Shown piece after piece: positions 49,610 to 57,230 of a stretch of 64,000 nucleotides of DNA. Where the stretch lies: contig CAZLHO010000008.1 of NCBI GenBank assembly GCA_964559455.1, positions 11,811-75,810 of the forward strand, given 5' to 3'. A model generated the notes under the pieces. It was given only the letters and a program-made list of their open reading frames with translations, had not been told where the DNA came from and did no database searches. This DNA is from CAZLHO01 sp964559455. GTDB taxonomy: Bacteria; Krumholzibacteriota; Krumholzibacteriia; LZORAL124-64-63. Each line of letters starts with the position of its first letter. The stretch's first letter is position 1. The position numbers and the translations under genes are program-made.

Positions 49610-50125
49610 TCAGGGCTCAACGTCGGCGGCGTCGGCCTCCGGCGCGGCGGCTTCCTCGACCTCTCCCTCGGTCGCGGGAACGTCCGCGGCCGCCGGAGCC
49701 TCGATCCGGAAATCGCGCGAGGCGAGCACGGCGCCGTCGGGATCCAGCACCTTGACCTGCCAGTCTCCCGTCCAGCCGGGCAGCATGGTCTTGCTGGACC
49801 AGGTGCGCCAGTTGCCCGAGCGGACCGCCAGGGGCACGCGGGCCATGACCCGGCCGCCGCGGTACCAGACGTGGGTGATCTCCAGCGGGGCGACGGCGCC
49901 GGTAATGCGCGAGTAGCAGTAGACCACCGCGTGGCCGGCGGGAAAGCTGTCGGCCTCCCCCACGGGGCGGCGCGCCTCGCTGTCGATCCCGGCCGCGACC
50001 GCTACGTAGGCGGCGGTCAGGCTCGGCGGCGTCTCGGCGAAGGCGTCGGCGGCGGCAAAAAGCAGGGCGAGTGTCGCAAGCAGCAAGGCCGGGATTCGGG
50101 CCCGGTCGCCCTTGGCTCCGATCAT
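49610..50125 (-). CDS. DUF2914 domain exported protein
   Basis: 171-aa protein from ATG 50125 with GGGAGGAG upstream. A signal peptide (RIPALLLATLALLFAAADAFA) is followed by a DUF2914-type beta-sandwich: VYCYSRITGAVAPLEITHVW, YRGGRVMARVPLAV, SGNWRTWSSKTMLPGWTGDW and VKVLDPDGAVLASRDF. DUF2914 appears mainly in proteins of the envelope of diderm bacteria; the function is not established. The C-terminal ~30 residues are Ala/Glu-rich. It has its own promoter, embedded in the preceding gene's terminator. Confidence 0.75.
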   Translation of the reverse strand: MIGAKGDRARIPALLLATLALLFAAADAFAETPPSLTAAYVAVAAGIDSEARRPVGEADSFPAGHAVVYCYSRITGAVAPLEITHVWYRGGRVMARVPLAVRSGNWRTWSSKTMLPGWTGDWQVKVLDPDGAVLASRDFRIEAPAAADVPATEGEVEEAAAPEADAADVEP

Positions 50126-50175
50126 GACTCCTCCCGGGTGTTGCGGGAAACGAGCTTCGCGGCCCGGACAGCCGG

Positions 50176-50203
50176 AGTCTAACAGAGGCGAGGGGGCTGT
50201 CAA
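50176..50203 (-). promoter_or_regulatory. DUF2914 gene promoter (TTGACA-N16-TAGACT) inside a terminator
   Basis: TTGACA at 50203-50198 is the loop of the preceding terminator hairpin; TAGACT at 50181-50176 follows after 16 bases, reading left toward the DUF2914 gene. The terminator's right arm is therefore the promoter spacer. Confidence 0.6.
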
Positions 50204-50214
50204 CGCCCCCTCGC
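50188..50214 (-). terminator. Terminator of the PpiC lipoprotein gene
   Basis: A perfect 10-bp stem GCGAGGGGGC / GCCCCCTCGC with a 7-nt loop, 23 bases after the PpiC gene stop. The downstream strand CTCTGTTAG is only moderately T-rich, so termination may be partial. Confidence 0.75.
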
Positions 50215-50237
50215 TGTCGGTCGTCGCCGGTGCGGAG

Positions 50238-51464
50238 CTATTCGCTCGCGCCGCGGAGGTCCTCCAGGGACTCCGGTGTCACGAATCCGGGCTTGTCCAT
50301 GTTGTCCAGCATGTACTGGGCCTGATCCACGAGATCCGAGTTCGGATAGTTCAGGACCAGGCGCCGGAAGAGCTTGGCCGCCATGGACGGGCTGTGGAAC
50401 TCGTCGAGCTGCAGGTTCGCCATCATGAACAGGGCCTTGGCCCCGTGCTCGGTATCGGGGAAGTCCTGCACGATCAGCTGGTACCAGTCCATCTTGGCCT
50501 GGGGATCCTGCGCCGCCAGGGCGCGCCGGAAGAGGTTCTCGACGTCGCGGCCCTGGCCGGGGGCGAACTTGCCGTGGAAGGTGATCGGCTGGGTCTCCCA
50601 GGCGTCGTCCAGGAAGAGGCGCATGGCGTCCTCCTCGACGTGGGGCCGGACACGGGCGACGATCTGATCCTTCACCTCGGCAAAGGGCAGGCGACGCGAT
50701 TCCTTGCGCCGGAGCACCTCGACGACGTGCCAGCGGCCCTCGAAGAGGAAGGGCTCGTGCAGGCCGATCGACCAGTCCCAGATGTGCTCCGAGAACTCCT
50801 TGCCGTAGGGCAGGGCGCCGATGAAGCCGCCCTTGTTGAACCAGCCCAGGTCGCCGTTGAGCTTCTTGGACTCCTCGTTCACGGAATAGTAGCCCACGGC
50901 GTAGGGGAAGGGCATGCCTCCCTTGAGCTCCTCGTAGGCCTTGTCGGCGGTGGCCTGGTCCTCGCATTCGACGTGGCGGGCCTGGATCATGCCCAGGTTC
51001 ACGAATTCGTTCGGGTTGTCGTCGTAGTAGAAGCGCAGCTGCGCCTCGGAGGGCTCGACGTCCTTGAACAGCACGTTCATCTTGGCCGCTTCGAAGACGA
51101 TGTACCGCCGCTGGGCGATGATCTGGGCCGAGACCTCGGGGATCTTGTCGACGCCGTTGTCCAGGCCCGCCTTCACGACCAGGGCCTCGTTGACCATGAA
51201 GTTCAGGAAGCGCTTCTCCCAGTCCTGGCCGGTGAAGCGCTGCTTGAGGTCGTTCGGCATCTGCGACAGGCGCAGCTCCATCATCTGGCGGGTGATGTCG
51301 AGGTCGCCGACCGTGCAGAGCACCTCGGACTTGTCACGGTACCCGTCCCCGTAGAGATCATCGAGCGCCAGGCCACTTTCCTGGGAGCAGGCGCCGGCCA
51401 GGACGGCCAGGGCGGCGCAGGCCGCGGCCACGGCGACGATGCGGTGCATGGGAATCTTCAGCAT
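50238..51464 (-). CDS. PpiC-type peptidyl-prolyl isomerase lipoprotein with TPR-like tail
   Basis: 408-aa parvulin-type chaperone/foldase of the SurA/PrsA kind. The signal peptide ends in VLAGAC, a lipobox. After a SurA-like helical N-region (ITRQMMELRLSQMPNDLKQR) the rotamase domain (~165-270) has IQARHVECEDQATADKAYEE, NGDLGWFNKGGFI and FLFEGRWHVVEVLRRKESR. The C-terminal ~85 residues look like two TPR/Tol-Pal-type helices pairs (AKMDWYQLIVQDFPDTEHG, AAKLFRRLVLNYPNSDLVDQ). It should assist folding of exported or outer-membrane proteins. ATG 51464 has GGAGGA upstream. Confidence 0.88.
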   Translation of the reverse strand: MLKIPMHRIVAVAAACAALAVLAGACSQESGLALDDLYGDGYRDKSEVLCTVGDLDITRQMMELRLSQMPNDLKQRFTGQDWEKRFLNFMVNEALVVKAGLDNGVDKIPEVSAQIIAQRRYIVFEAAKMNVLFKDVEPSEAQLRFYYDDNPNEFVNLGMIQARHVECEDQATADKAYEELKGGMPFPYAVGYYSVNEESKKLNGDLGWFNKGGFIGALPYGKEFSEHIWDWSIGLHEPFLFEGRWHVVEVLRRKESRRLPFAEVKDQIVARVRPHVEEDAMRLFLDDAWETQPITFHGKFAPGQGRDVENLFRRALAAQDPQAKMDWYQLIVQDFPDTEHGAKALFMMANLQLDEFHSPSMAAKLFRRLVLNYPNSDLVDQAQYMLDNMDKPGFVTPESLEDLRGASE

Positions 51465-51486
51465 GGGTCCTCCACACTCCTTTCCG

Positions 51487-51502
51487 TCCCCGCGGGCGGG
51501 GA
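51487..51502 (-). terminator. Hairpin between manC and the PpiC gene
   Basis: TCCCCGC and GCGGGGA form a tight GC hairpin right after the manC stop. No U-tract follows on the minus strand, so I call it only a candidate. Confidence 0.4.
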
Positions 51503-52594
51503 TCAGAGCAGGTCCTCACGTTCATCGGCTTCGAGTCTGTCGATGACCTCGCGCAGCCGCTGCGCCTCGTCGGCGCGGCAGACCAGCAGGGCATCGGGCG
51601 TGTCCACGATCACCAGCCCCTCGACGCCCACCAGGGCGACGCTCTTGTCCGGGGCGAAGACCACGTTGCCGCGGCTGTCCACGGGGTAGATCCGCGAGCG
51701 TCCGCGATTGTCGTCGGCCAGGACGGGGGCCAGCTCGCCCCAGGCGTCCCAGCTGCCCAGGTCCGACCAGCGGAAGTCCGCAGGCAGGACGGTGAAGGCC
51801 GCCAGCTTCTCCATGATCGCCACGTCGACGGACTCGGCGGGACAGGCGGCGTAGGCCGCGTCCAGGGCCGCGTCGAAATCGGGGCCGCCGTGGGCCGCCA
51901 GGGCCGGCGCCAGGGCCGCGACCGTCGCGGGCGCGTGGGCGGCGGCGGCGGCGGCGAAGGCCTCGCCGTCCCAGACGAACATGCCGCTGTTCCAGTAGAA
52001 CCGGCCGTCGGCCAGGAAGGCGCGGGCGGTCGCGGCGTCGGGCTTCTCGACGAAGCGCAGGCCGGGCCGGGTCCCGTCGGCCGCGGCGTCGCCGCATTCC
52101 AGGTAGCCGTAGCCGGTGGCGGGGTGGGTGGGCGGTATCCCGAAGGTGACGGCGCCGCCCTCGGCCGCGGCGAGGGCGAAGGCCCGCCGCAGCTGGTCGC
52201 GGAAACGGTCGGGGTCCGGAATCCAGTGGTCGGCGGGCAGCAGGGCCACGGGGCCGGGGCCGCCGATCATCGCGGCGAGTCCCGCCCCCAGCACGGCGCA
52301 GGGGGCGGTGTTGCGGCCGCTGGGCTCGGCGACGATGCGCGAGGAGTCCAGTTCCGGCAGGGCGCGGGCCGTGGCCTCGGCCTGCTCGCGGGTCGTGACC
52401 ACGAGGATGCGGTCGACGCCGACGACCGGCGCCAGCCGGTCGAAGGTCTCGCGCAGCAGCGAGGGGCCCTGCCCCAGGGGCAGCAGCTGCTTCGGCGACC
52501 GCGCCCGGCTCAACGGCCAGAATCGCGTGCCGCGGCCGCCGGCCATGATGACGCAAAATCCGCGAACGACGCCGTCCTCGGGCGCTGAATGCAT
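51503..52594 (-). CDS. manC: Mannose-1-phosphate guanylyltransferase
   Basis: 363-aa nucleotidyltransferase making GDP-mannose from GTP and mannose 1-phosphate. FCVIMAGGRGTRFWPLSR with SPKQLLPL near residues 13-40 is the nucleotide-binding signature. VAEPSGRNTAPCAVLGAGLA, LLPADHWIPD, YGYLECGD, FVEKPD, WNSGMFVWDGEAF and DFRWSDLGSWDAWGEL follow in the family order. There is no fused C-terminal isomerase (cupin) domain, so it is the short form. GDP-mannose would feed the glycosyltransferases in the two glycan regions. ATG 52594; ribosome site weak. It stands directly after rplI. Confidence 0.93.
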   Translation of the reverse strand: MHSAPEDGVVRGFCVIMAGGRGTRFWPLSRARSPKQLLPLGQGPSLLRETFDRLAPVVGVDRILVVTTREQAEATARALPELDSSRIVAEPSGRNTAPCAVLGAGLAAMIGGPGPVALLPADHWIPDPDRFRDQLRRAFALAAAEGGAVTFGIPPTHPATGYGYLECGDAAADGTRPGLRFVEKPDAATARAFLADGRFYWNSGMFVWDGEAFAAAAAAHAPATVAALAPALAAHGGPDFDAALDAAYAACPAESVDVAIMEKLAAFTVLPADFRWSDLGSWDAWGELAPVLADDNRGRSRIYPVDSRGNVVFAPDKSVALVGVEGLVIVDTPDALLVCRADEAQRLREVIDRLEADEREDLL

Positions 52595-52623
52595 CCCTGG
52601 CCCCTTTGGTCGGCGGTCGGGAG

Positions 52624-53073
52624 TCAGGAATCCGCCCTGACGACCCAGACCTTGATGCTGACCTCGACTTCCTCGTGCAGACGCAGCGGGATCGTATAAA
52701 CCCCGAGCTGCTTGATCGGTTCCTCGAGCACGACCTGGTGGTGATCCACCGTGTGGCCGATGGCCTTCAGGGCCTCGGCGATGTCGCGTTCGCTGACCGA
52801 GCCGTAGAGCTTGTCGTCCTCGGAAGCCTGCACGGTGATCGTGCAGGAGACATCCTTGAATTCGCCCGCCGCCTCCTCGGCCACATGCCGGCGCTTGCGG
52901 CTGCGCAGACCGGAGAGGCGCTCCTCCTCGGCGAGGACCCGCCGCTGACTCTCGTCGGCGACTACGGCGATCCCCTTGGGGATCAGGAAGTTGCGAGCGT
53001 ATCCCCGGGAAACGGAGACGACCTGGCCGATCTCGCCCAGGCTGTCCACTCTTTTCAAAAGGATCACGTCCAT
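52624..53073 (-). CDS. rplI: Ribosomal protein bL9
   Basis: 149-aa large-subunit protein. The N-terminal domain MDVILLKRVDSLGEIGQVV and VSRGYARNFLIPKGIAV is nearly consensus; a connecting helix (RRVLAEEERLSGLRSRKRR) and the C-terminal domain with KLYGSVSERDIAEAL follow. It ends the rpsF-rpsR-rplI unit, the usual order. The leader between rpsR and rplI carries two GC hairpins. Confidence 0.97.
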   Translation of the reverse strand: MDVILLKRVDSLGEIGQVVSVSRGYARNFLIPKGIAVVADESQRRVLAEEERLSGLRSRKRRHVAEEAAGEFKDVSCTITVQASEDDKLYGSVSERDIAEALKAIGHTVDHHQVVLEEPIKQLGVYTIPLRLHEEVEVSIKVWVVRADS

Positions 53074-53095
53074 GGTACCACTCTCTCTCGTTGCC

Positions 53096-53168
53096 GGCCG
53101 GGGTCCCGGCCGCGCGGCGCACCGCCGGCCGGCTGCAGATCCCCCGACGCCGCGGCCGGGGCCGCGGC
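53096..53168 (-). other. Two GC hairpins in the rpsR-rplI spacer
   Basis: Directly behind rpsR, 53149-53157 (GCCGCGGCC) pairs with 53160-53168; nearer rplI, 53096-53102 (GGCCGGG) pairs with 53105-53111. Both are perfect stems with tiny loops and without T-runs. They may tune expression of rplI relative to rpsR or limit mRNA decay. Confidence 0.4.
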
Positions 53169-53169
53169 C

Positions 53170-53433
53170 CTACCGGTAGTATTCCTTCACGAAGGGAACC
53201 AAGGCGATCTGGCGGGCCCGCTTGATGGCGACCGCCAGGATGCGCTGATGCTTGGGGCAGGTGCCCGTATTCCGACGCGGCGAGATCTTGCCCCGCTCGG
53301 TCATCATCTTGCGCATGAGTTCCTCGTCCTTGTAGTCGACGGCCACGTAACCCTCGACGCAGAAGAAACACTTCTTCTTCTTGGCCGGACGCCGCTTCTT
53401 CTTCTTGCTGTCCTTGGCGCGTGTCTTCGCCAT
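53170..53433 (-). CDS. rpsR: Ribosomal protein bS18
   Basis: 87-aa small-subunit protein that forms a heterodimer with S6. KISPRRNTGTCPKHQRILAV and KRARQIALVPF are the conserved core. Two cysteine pairs (CFFC near residue 23 and the Cys before PKHQ) suggest the zinc-binding form of S18. The N-terminus is very lysine-rich (KKKKRRPAKKKK). ATG 53433. Confidence 0.96.
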   Translation of the reverse strand: MAKTRAKDSKKKKRRPAKKKKCFFCVEGYVAVDYKDEELMRKMMTERGKISPRRNTGTCPKHQRILAVAIKRARQIALVPFVKEYYR

Positions 53434-53477
53434 GGCTAACCTACTTTCTGCCGAGCCGGACTCGAAACCGGCGGCGA

Positions 53478-53864
53478 TCAGTCGTCGTCGGAATTCTCGG
53501 ACGCTTCGGGAGTGGGCCGCAGGGCGGTCTTGGACTTCGCGCGGCGGCGGGCCATGTTGGCCTCGTTGCGGGCCTGCCACTCCTCGTCGACGACGATCAG
53601 GTGGCGCAGGATCAGGTGGTCCTGGCGCAGCATGGTGTCCAACGGCGTGTTGGCGTCACCTTCACAGCGGTAGCGCAGCAGCATGTAATTGCCCTGCGTC
53701 TCGTGCTCGATGGGATAGGCCAGGCGACGCAGGCCCCAAGGGTGCTCTTCGGTGATCTCACCCTGGTTCTCGGCGACGACGGCACGCACCCGTTCGACAC
53801 AGGCCGCCATCTCCGACTCGGGCTGGTCGGCCTTCATGACAAAGACGACTTCATACTTCTTCAC
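53478..53864 (-). CDS. rpsF: Ribosomal protein bS6
   Basis: 128-aa protein starting VKKYEVVFVMKADQPESE, with WGLRRLAYPIEHETQGNYML and LRQDHLILRHLIV of the S6 fold. About 30 extra basic/acidic residues (ARRRAKSKTALRPTPEASEN) extend the C-terminus, as in several phyla. I choose GTG 53864 with GGGAGGTG upstream; a second in-frame GTG three codons earlier would lie on top of the ribosome site. First gene of the rpsF-rpsR-rplI operon. Confidence 0.95.
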   Translation of the reverse strand: MKKYEVVFVMKADQPESEMAACVERVRAVVAENQGEITEEHPWGLRRLAYPIEHETQGNYMLLRYRCEGDANTPLDTMLRQDHLILRHLIVVDEEWQARNEANMARRRAKSKTALRPTPEASENSDDD

Positions 53865-53892
53865 GGGATTCACCTCCCCCCGGACAGAACGA

Positions 53893-53936
53893 CCCGGAAT
53901 CCTATGGGCGCGGCGCGATGCCGCGCGCGTTCCGGG
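53893..53936 (-). other. Leader hairpin upstream of rpsF
   Basis: CCCGGAA pairs with TTCCGGG as an outer stem, and GCGCGGC with GCCGCGC as an inner stem, with an uneven internal loop (CGC against CCATAGGA). It lies in the 155-nt rpsF leader, where an S6:S18-binding autoregulatory RNA is known in many bacteria. I cannot confirm the required CCG bulge, so identity is tentative. Confidence 0.4.
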
Positions 53937-54027
53937 TAGGGATGGCTGGATCCAATTGGAACTCAGCTTACGATGTAGGCCCTTCTCGGGCCGGCCGTCC
54001 GGAGCGCGTCCGGCGCGGCGAGGAGGA

Positions 54028-54056
54028 ATTATAGGGCCTCGGGACCCTTCAGGCAA
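54028..54056 (-). promoter_or_regulatory. rpsF operon promoter (TTGCCT-N17-TATAAT)
   Basis: A perfect -10 TATAAT at 54033-54028 with TTGCCT 17 bases upstream (54056-54051). The -35 lies inside the last codons of pth. The transcript would have a leader of about 155 nt before rpsF. Confidence 0.75.
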
Positions 54057-54762
54057 CCCCCGGTGTGCGATCCGTCCCCGGCGGGGGACCAGGAGGCGGA
54101 TCCGGGTCAAGGGCCCGGCGCCGGTTGAAACGCCCGGCGGCGGCCTCGCAACCCTCGGCCAGGAAGGCTTCCACGGCGTCGGCAGCGTCCGACACGAGCT
54201 CCTCGGAAACCGGCCATTCCTCGTCCAGGAACATCCCCAGCACGAAATCGGACCATGCCTCGGCCGGCACCCCGCCGGCCGGCGCCACGCCCAGGCGCAG
54301 GCGCGGGAAATCGCCGGCGCCGAGGACGCGGATCAGGGACTCCAGGCCGCGATGACCGCCGTCGCTGCCGCCCGCGCGCAGGCGCAGGGCGCCCAGGGGC
54401 AGGGCGATGTCGTCGCCGACCGCGAGCAGGTCCGCGCCGCCGCCGGGGCTCCCGGGCTCCCCCTCGAGGTCGCCGGCCTCCCCCCCGTCGATCTGCGGCC
54501 CGGGCGCCGGACCGAGCTTCGGCAGAGCGAATCCGGTCGCCTCTGCCCAGGCGCGCAGCGCCTCGCCGCTGCGGTTCATGTAGAGCTGCGGCTTGACGAG
54601 CAGCGTTCCCGCCGGATCCCCGGCCACGGCGCAGCCGTGCTGCTCGGGGCCGAAGGCCAGCCCCCGCCGGGCCGCCAGCAGGTCGAGCACGCGGAAACCC
54701 ACGTTATGGCGGGTCCGGGCGTACTCCGGCCCGGGGTTGCCCAGTCCCACGATCAGCGTCAC
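54049..54762 (-). CDS. pth: Peptidyl-tRNA hydrolase with an insertion
   Basis: 237-aa enzyme releasing tRNA from stalled peptidyl-tRNA. VGLGNPGPEYARTRHNVGF at the start has the substrate Asn and the catalytic His (RHN). KPQLYMNRSGEAL carries the second Asn, and AVGDDIALPLGALRLR the catalytic Asp. Between the third helix and that strand are about 30 extra Gly/Pro/Glu-rich residues (GPAPGPQIDGGEAGDLEGEP...). The usual GGHNG motif reads GGHRG. The C-terminal ~20 residues are Pro-rich. GTG 54762 with GGAGG upstream. Fold and most catalytic residues remain, so activity is likely. Confidence 0.92.
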   Translation of the reverse strand: MTLIVGLGNPGPEYARTRHNVGFRVLDLLAARRGLAFGPEQHGCAVAGDPAGTLLVKPQLYMNRSGEALRAWAEATGFALPKLGPAPGPQIDGGEAGDLEGEPGSPGGGADLLAVGDDIALPLGALRLRAGGSDGGHRGLESLIRVLGAGDFPRLRLGVAPAGGVPAEAWSDFVLGMFLDEEWPVSEELVSDAADAVEAFLAEGCEAAAGRFNRRRALDPDPPPGPPPGTDRTPGVA

Positions 54763-54789
54763 GTCCGCCTCCCCCCGACCGGGGCCGAG

Positions 54790-54818
54790 AAAAAGGGGCG
54801 GCACCCGCATGCCGCCCC
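54790..54818 (-). terminator. Intrinsic terminator of rplY
   Basis: GGGGCGGCA (54795-54803 on the plus strand) and TGCCGCCCC (54810-54818) form a perfect 9-bp stem with a 6-nt loop, followed on the minus strand by TTTTT. It is the cleanest Rho-independent terminator in the window and separates rplY from pth. Confidence 0.88.
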
Positions 54819-54868
54819 CGATCCCTTCGCCGCGGCGCCCCGGGGGGCGGCGGCGGTTCCGATGCGCG

Positions 54869-55549
54869 TCACTCCGAGTCGCCGGACTCCGAATCGCCGT
54901 CGGCCTTCTCGCCCTCGGCGCCCTCGCCCTCGGCGGCCTCGCCCTCGGCCTCTTCGCCCTCGGCGACCTCGTCCTCGACCAGGACCAGGGTGTTCGGATT
55001 CAGCTTGCAGAGGACCTCTTCGGGGTCGGTGACGACCTTGATCGAGCCCAGGTCCAGATCGCCGGCCAGGATCCGGTCGCCGATCTGCAGTTCGCTGATG
55101 TCCATCGAGATCGTGTCCGGAAGGTCCGTGGGCAGGCACATCACCCGGATGCTGCGCTGGGCCAGGTCGATCAGGGCGTCGCCGCTGCGCACCAGGCGCG
55201 ACTCGCCGACCACTTCCAGACCGACCTCCATCTCCAGCTCCTTGTCGCCGGGGATCTCCATCAGGTCGCAGTGGTAGACCGTGTCCCGGACGGGGTGGGT
55301 CTGCATCTCGCGCAGGACGGCCACCGTCGAGGGCGCGCCGTCGTCGTGCTGCAGCTGGAAGATCGGAACCTGGCCCGAGAACTTGGCCATCAACTTGCCG
55401 AACTCGAGGGTGTCGAGTTCGATGTTGCGCGCCTCGGAGCCCCCGACCGCGTAGAGCACGGCGGGCGTGCGCCCGGTGAGCCGCAACTGGCGATTGGCGT
55501 TCTTCCGGGTTTGCGACCGGGGATAGACGGTGAGATTGATCAGACCCAT
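54869..55549 (-). CDS. rplY: Ribosomal protein bL25 (CTC/TL5 form)
   Basis: 226-aa 5S rRNA-binding protein of the long CTC type. The L25 domain has RSQTRKNANRQLRLTGRTPAVLY, and the beta-rich C-terminal domain contains THPVRDTVYHCDLMEIPGDK and LPTDLPDTISMDISELQIGD. The last ~40 residues are a low-complexity acidic tail of EGE/EAE units (VAEGEEAEGEAAEGEGAEG). ATG 55549 with GGAGG eight bases upstream. Pairing with pth downstream is common, but here a terminator separates them. Confidence 0.95.
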   Translation of the reverse strand: MGLINLTVYPRSQTRKNANRQLRLTGRTPAVLYAVGGSEARNIELDTLEFGKLMAKFSGQVPIFQLQHDDGAPSTVAVLREMQTHPVRDTVYHCDLMEIPGDKELEMEVGLEVVGESRLVRSGDALIDLAQRSIRVMCLPTDLPDTISMDISELQIGDRILAGDLDLGSIKVVTDPEEVLCKLNPNTLVLVEDEVAEGEEAEGEAAEGEGAEGEKADGDSESGDSE

Positions 55550-55668
55550 GACCGAGGCCTCCAGCCGTTCCGCTTTCTACAGACCGATCCCACGTCCGCT
55601 TCCGGTGAGCCTGCCCGCGCTGGGCGGAAGGCCGGACGGCGTGAGGATCATGTTCAAAAGGACCGCTT

Positions 55669-55697
55669 AATAAAGCAGGTTCCGCCGGGAATGTCAA
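55669..55697 (-). promoter_or_regulatory. rplY promoter (TTGACA-N17-TTTATT)
   Basis: Consensus TTGACA at 55697-55692 with an AT-rich -10 TTTATT at 55674-55669 (TATTAA two bases on is an alternative), in the 182-base gap between prs and rplY. The leader is about 115 nt. Confidence 0.65.
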
Positions 55698-55708
55698 GCC
55701 GACCGCCC

Positions 55709-55726
55709 CGGCGGGCCGACCCGCCG
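55709..55726 (-). terminator. Hairpin after prs
   Basis: CGGCGGG and CCCGCCG pair as a 7-bp stem with a 4-nt loop, 5 bases after the prs stop. There is no U-tract; the rplY -35 starts 12 bases further on. Candidate terminator. Confidence 0.45.
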
Positions 55727-55731
55727 CTCGC

Positions 55732-56664
<933 letters not shown>

Positions 56665-56735
56665 GGGACGCTGTCCTCCGGTGCGCGGGCCGGGAGACGA
56701 CCGGCTGGCCGGCTCGGTGGGTGCGGTCGCTCGGC

Positions 56736-56764
56736 AAGATAGTCCAAGCGACGGATCCGGTAAA
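56736..56764 (-). promoter_or_regulatory. prs promoter (TTTACC-N17-TATCTT)
   Basis: TTTACC (56764-56759) and TATCTT (56741-56736) are 17 bases apart, between tRNA-Gln and prs. The leader would be about 65 nt. Confidence 0.6.
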
Positions 56765-56795
56765 CCGTTAATCTCGAGAAATCAGGCGGGGGGCG

Positions 56796-56870
56796 TGGCT
56801 GGGGCGGCAGGATTCGAACCTGCGAATGCATGGACCAAAACCATGTGACTTACCACTTGTCGACGCCCCA
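56796..56870 (-). tRNA. tRNA-Gln (anticodon TTG)
   Basis: Complete cloverleaf of 75 nt with an encoded CCA end. Acceptor stem TGGGGCG/CGCCCCA with discriminator G, D stem GAC/GTC, anticodon stem CATGG/CCATG around the loop TTTTGGT (anticodon TTG), T stem GCAGG/CCTGC with TTCGAAT. It starts only seven bases after the spoVG stop, so it is probably cut from a shared transcript. Confidence 0.95.
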
Positions 56871-56877
56871 GCGAGGT

Positions 56878-57198
56878 TCAGTAGCTTTCCTCGAGCGCGG
56901 GGGCCGCTTGTCGGCCGTAGTCCTGGCCGGTCCCGCCTTCCTGGCGAAGGACCTCTTCCTTGTAGGCCGCGACGATCTTGTTCTCCATCCACTCGCGCGT
57001 CTGCGCATTGATGGGATGGGCGATATCCTGGAACGAGCCGTCCTTGCGCTTGCGATTGGGCATGGCCACGAACATGCCGTTGGCGCCCTCGATGATCTTG
57101 AGGCCGCGGACGACGAAGCAGTCGTCCAGCGTGATGCTTGCGAAGCCGCGCAGCTTCTCATCCTCACGCAAGGTGATCCTGATTTCGGTGATCTCCAA
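56878..57198 (-). CDS. spoVG: SpoVG family RNA/DNA-binding regulator
   Basis: 106-aa small regulator. ITEIRITLREDEKLRGFASI, LDDCFVVRGLKIIEGANGMF, VAMPNRKRKDGSFQDIAHPI and NAQTREWMENKIVAAYKEEV are close to the SpoVG consensus. In Firmicutes it affects septation and sporulation; elsewhere it binds RNA or DNA as a global regulator. I choose TTG 57198, five bases after GAGGTG and matching homologues; ATG 57234, overlapping the ispE stop as ATGA, is the alternative. The last ~20 residues are an extra Gly/Glu tail. No sporulation gene is nearby. Confidence 0.93.
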   Translation of the reverse strand: MEITEIRITLREDEKLRGFASITLDDCFVVRGLKIIEGANGMFVAMPNRKRKDGSFQDIAHPINAQTREWMENKIVAAYKEEVLRQEGGTGQDYGRQAAPALEESY

Positions 57199-57230
57199 GA
57201 CAGCACCTCTCCGTAGAAGCTCCTCGGACG

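Noticed and set aside
51503..53073. Possible operon of manC with ribosomal genes as a specific regulatory link.
   Set aside because: manC simply follows rplI with a short gap; I saw no shared site that would make the link more than read-through.
54901..54975. Repetitive GCC/CTC-rich stretch near the end of rplY as a possible CRISPR or tandem repeat array.
   Set aside because: It encodes the acidic low-complexity tail of bL25; the units are codon-level repeats without spacers.
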